DNA of 64,000 nt, taken from positions 6,571,001-6,635,000 of the forward strand of contig NZ_JAZHSD010000001.1 of the NCBI RefSeq assembly GCF_036924745.1, written 5' to 3'. The position numbers were made by a program, and so were the translations under genes. Positions 63,744-64,000 of the stretch are shown here, in pieces. The stretch comes from Bradyrhizobium sp. AZCC 1693. GTDB lineage: Bacteria; Pseudomonadota; Alphaproteobacteria; Rhizobiales; Xanthobacteraceae. The notes beneath the pieces were generated by a model. It was not told the origin of the DNA and ran no database searches. It was given only the letters and a program-made list of their open reading frames with translations. Every line of letters begins with the position of its first letter. Positions within the stretch are counted from its first letter, which is position 1.

Positions 63744-64000
63744 ATGACCTCGATCTCGGCGGCCTCCGTCAACACCTATCAATCGCCACTGCAGAAGTTG
63801 CAGGATGAGTTGCTCTCCGAAGTCAATTCCGGCGCCATCAGTTCGTCGGACAAGGACGCCTTGTCGGCGGCCCTGACCGATATCGATTCCGCGATGCAGG
63901 CGAGCCGCGCCAGCGACCAGGCCAGCGGAACGCGGCCGTCGCCCGACCAGCTCAAATCGAAGATCGACGACCTGATCGCCGGCGAAGTTTCCAGCGGCAA
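63744..64000 (+). CDS. hypothetical protein, partial (C-terminus beyond window)
   Basis: The frame opens at ATG 63744 with TTGGAG upstream and stays open to the window end (85 codons). The sequence starts MTSISAASVNTYQSPLQKLQ and is Ser/Asp/Ala-rich with even helical stretches (LSEVNSGAISSSDKDALSAALTDIDSAM) and no signal peptide. This pattern, with two similar 'SSGxISSxDxxAL' style helices, suggests an EF-hand-like or short coiled protein of the type seen in rhizobia. Function unknown. Confidence 0.7.
   Translation, partial: MTSISAASVNTYQSPLQKLQDELLSEVNSGAISSSDKDALSAALTDIDSAMQASRASDQASGTRPSPDQLKSKIDDLIAGEVSSG

Overview
The window is high-GC, densely coded chromosomal DNA from an alphaproteobacterium. 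Protein style, the rhizobial-type glycerol ABC operon (glpD-glpSTPQUV), the TPP-riboswitch-led thiOSGEC operon and many short REP-like palindromes in the gaps point to Bradyrhizobium or a close relative (family Nitrobacteraceae). This taxonomic call is inference; no rRNA or tRNA gene was seen. There is no phage, transposase or CRISPR array. The content is core and peripheral metabolism with several sensory genes.

Layout. 1-3.6 kb (minus): nitrate/sulfonate/taurine-type ABC importer (binding protein, two permeases, ATPase; the last permease is cut by the window edge) with a GntR/FCD regulator. 3.7-6.7 kb (plus): MarR regulator with a palindromic operator candidate, enoyl-CoA hydratase, GMC oxidoreductase. 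6.8-9.2 kb: hemE, a small acidic protein, slyX and trhO. 9.4-17.9 kb (plus): gamma-glutamyltransferase-like protein, FKBP isomerase, 2-hydroxyacid dehydrogenase, His-rich cupin, second crotonase, exported alpha/beta hydrolase, two VOC proteins, PMT-type glycosyltransferase. 18.1-20.4 kb: hybrid histidine kinase with an ethylene-receptor-like membrane sensor, converging on an OmpA-family gene that has a Crp-type site upstream. 21-22.9 kb: YcaQ-type DNA glycosylase and a Lys/Ala-rich histone-H1-like protein. 23.1-28.2 kb: RND efflux operon (adaptor, pump, TetR) with a near-ideal promoter buried in a 26-bp palindrome. 28.3-33.4 kb: flavin reductase-like protein, L,D-transpeptidase, SMP-30 protein, LuxR regulator. 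33.7-39.7 kb: fatty-acid beta-oxidation operon (acyl-CoA dehydrogenase, thiolase, multifunctional FadJ-type protein, thioesterase). 41.2-51.4 kb: DeoR regulator, CGNR regulator, EamA transporter, then the glycerol catabolism and uptake operon. 51.7-55.3 kb: old-yellow-enzyme, SPFH protein, Fis-type HTH protein and repeats. 55.3-60.3 kb (minus): thiamine operon. 60.4-64 kb: lytic transglycosylase, zinc-ribbon protein, two-component pair, and the start of one more gene.

Two things stand out. (1) The kinase at 18.06-19.69 kb carries all seven residues that define the copper/ethylene site of plant ETR1, at identical spacing, and is fused directly to a kinase core and receiver. (2) Four otherwise intact genes (a small membrane protein, the acyl-CoA dehydrogenase, glpS and a response regulator) are each broken by one tiny insertion, three of them one extra base in or beside a short homopolymer run. 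That pattern fits sequencing or assembly error at least as well as real gene loss, and each site should be resequenced before it is interpreted.
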